Shown here in pieces: positions 4,979 through 5,047 of a stretch of DNA of 5,047 nucleotides. The DNA comes from an uncultured Peptoniphilus sp. (GTDB lineage Bacteria > Bacillota > Clostridia > Tissierellales > Peptoniphilaceae), in NCBI GenBank assembly GCA_946999425.1, contig CAMQDG010000082.1:1-5047 (forward strand). The letters are read 5' to 3'. The notes beneath the pieces were generated by a model that saw only the letters and a list, made by a program, of their open reading frames with translations, was not told where the DNA came from and did no database searches. The stretch's first letter is position 1, and each line of letters begins with the position of its first letter. A program made the translations under genes and the position numbers.

Positions 4979-5047
4979 GTTTTTTTATTTTTTTTTTTAA
5001 TTTGGATTACGGCGATCGGACCAACTTTGATTTGTTTGGACTTTTAT
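4979..5047. other. A-rich tract and unassigned right edge
   Basis: About 4980-5000 is a nearly pure T run on the plus strand (A run upstream of the repressor promoter). Positions 5003-5030 are clearly less AT-rich and include CGATCG (5013-5018) and TTGG/CCAA arms at 5002-5005 and 5021-5024. Short open frames cross the edge on both strands, but none shows a ribosome binding site or a recognisable protein end. This may be the tail of a neighbouring gene or a terminator stem; I cannot assign it. Confidence 0.4.

Noticed and set aside
5001..5047. Intrinsic terminator or gene end at the right edge
   Set aside because: The TTGG/CCAA arms are only 4 bp and the T run is on the wrong side for minus-strand transcripts. 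No frame resembles a known protein end.
1..5047. CRISPR array, tRNA, insertion sequence or attachment site
   Set aside because: I saw no regularly spaced repeats, cloverleaf sequences, transposase frames or flanking direct repeats.

Overview
The window carries part of the genome of a low-GC Gram-positive anaerobe. The evidence is the AT-rich sequence, strong AAGGAGG-type ribosome binding sites before every gene, a ribosomal protein S12 with the Firmicute-type N-terminal insertion, and Firmicute/Clostridia-like EF-G and S7. A host-associated Tissierellia/Peptoniphilaceae-like bacterium is my best guess, but this is inference. All genes read on the minus strand, so they run from high to low coordinates.

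Positions 1-3215 hold the classical str operon in the order rpsL (S12), rpsG (S7), fusA (EF-G), tuf (EF-Tu, first 13 codons only). It is driven by a near-consensus promoter at 3187-3215 (TTGACG, 17 bp, TAGAAT, extended -10 TG, A-rich upstream tract). The rpsG-fusA and fusA-tuf junctions are only 10 nt long, and the upstream stop codon runs into the next Shine-Dalgarno sequence. The rpsL-rpsG gap is long (94 nt). The rpsL promoter and leader contain an unusual inverted repeat: transcripts reading in from upstream could form a long hairpin, whereas transcripts starting at the promoter could form only a short one.

Positions 3257-4978 hold a two-gene accessory module: a TetR-family repressor followed, with an ATGA stop/start overlap, by a membrane protein of about 11 segments. 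The repressor closely resembles the lactococcal heme sensor HrtR. It has His72 in the same sequence position and a second His (164) matching HrtR His149. Its promoter carries two palindromes that each match, at 13 of 15 positions, the HrtR operator as I remember it. One palindrome fills the -35/-10 spacer and the other lies just downstream of the predicted start. The co-transcribed gene is not the HrtBA ABC heme exporter. It encodes an unrecognised N-terminal membrane domain joined to a C-terminal domain resembling DUF2871, with four intramembrane histidines. I infer a heme-responsive operon with an undescribed effector, and this is the most interesting part of the window.

Positions 4979-5047 contain an A-rich tract upstream of the repressor promoter and a short, less AT-rich patch in which I recognise no gene.
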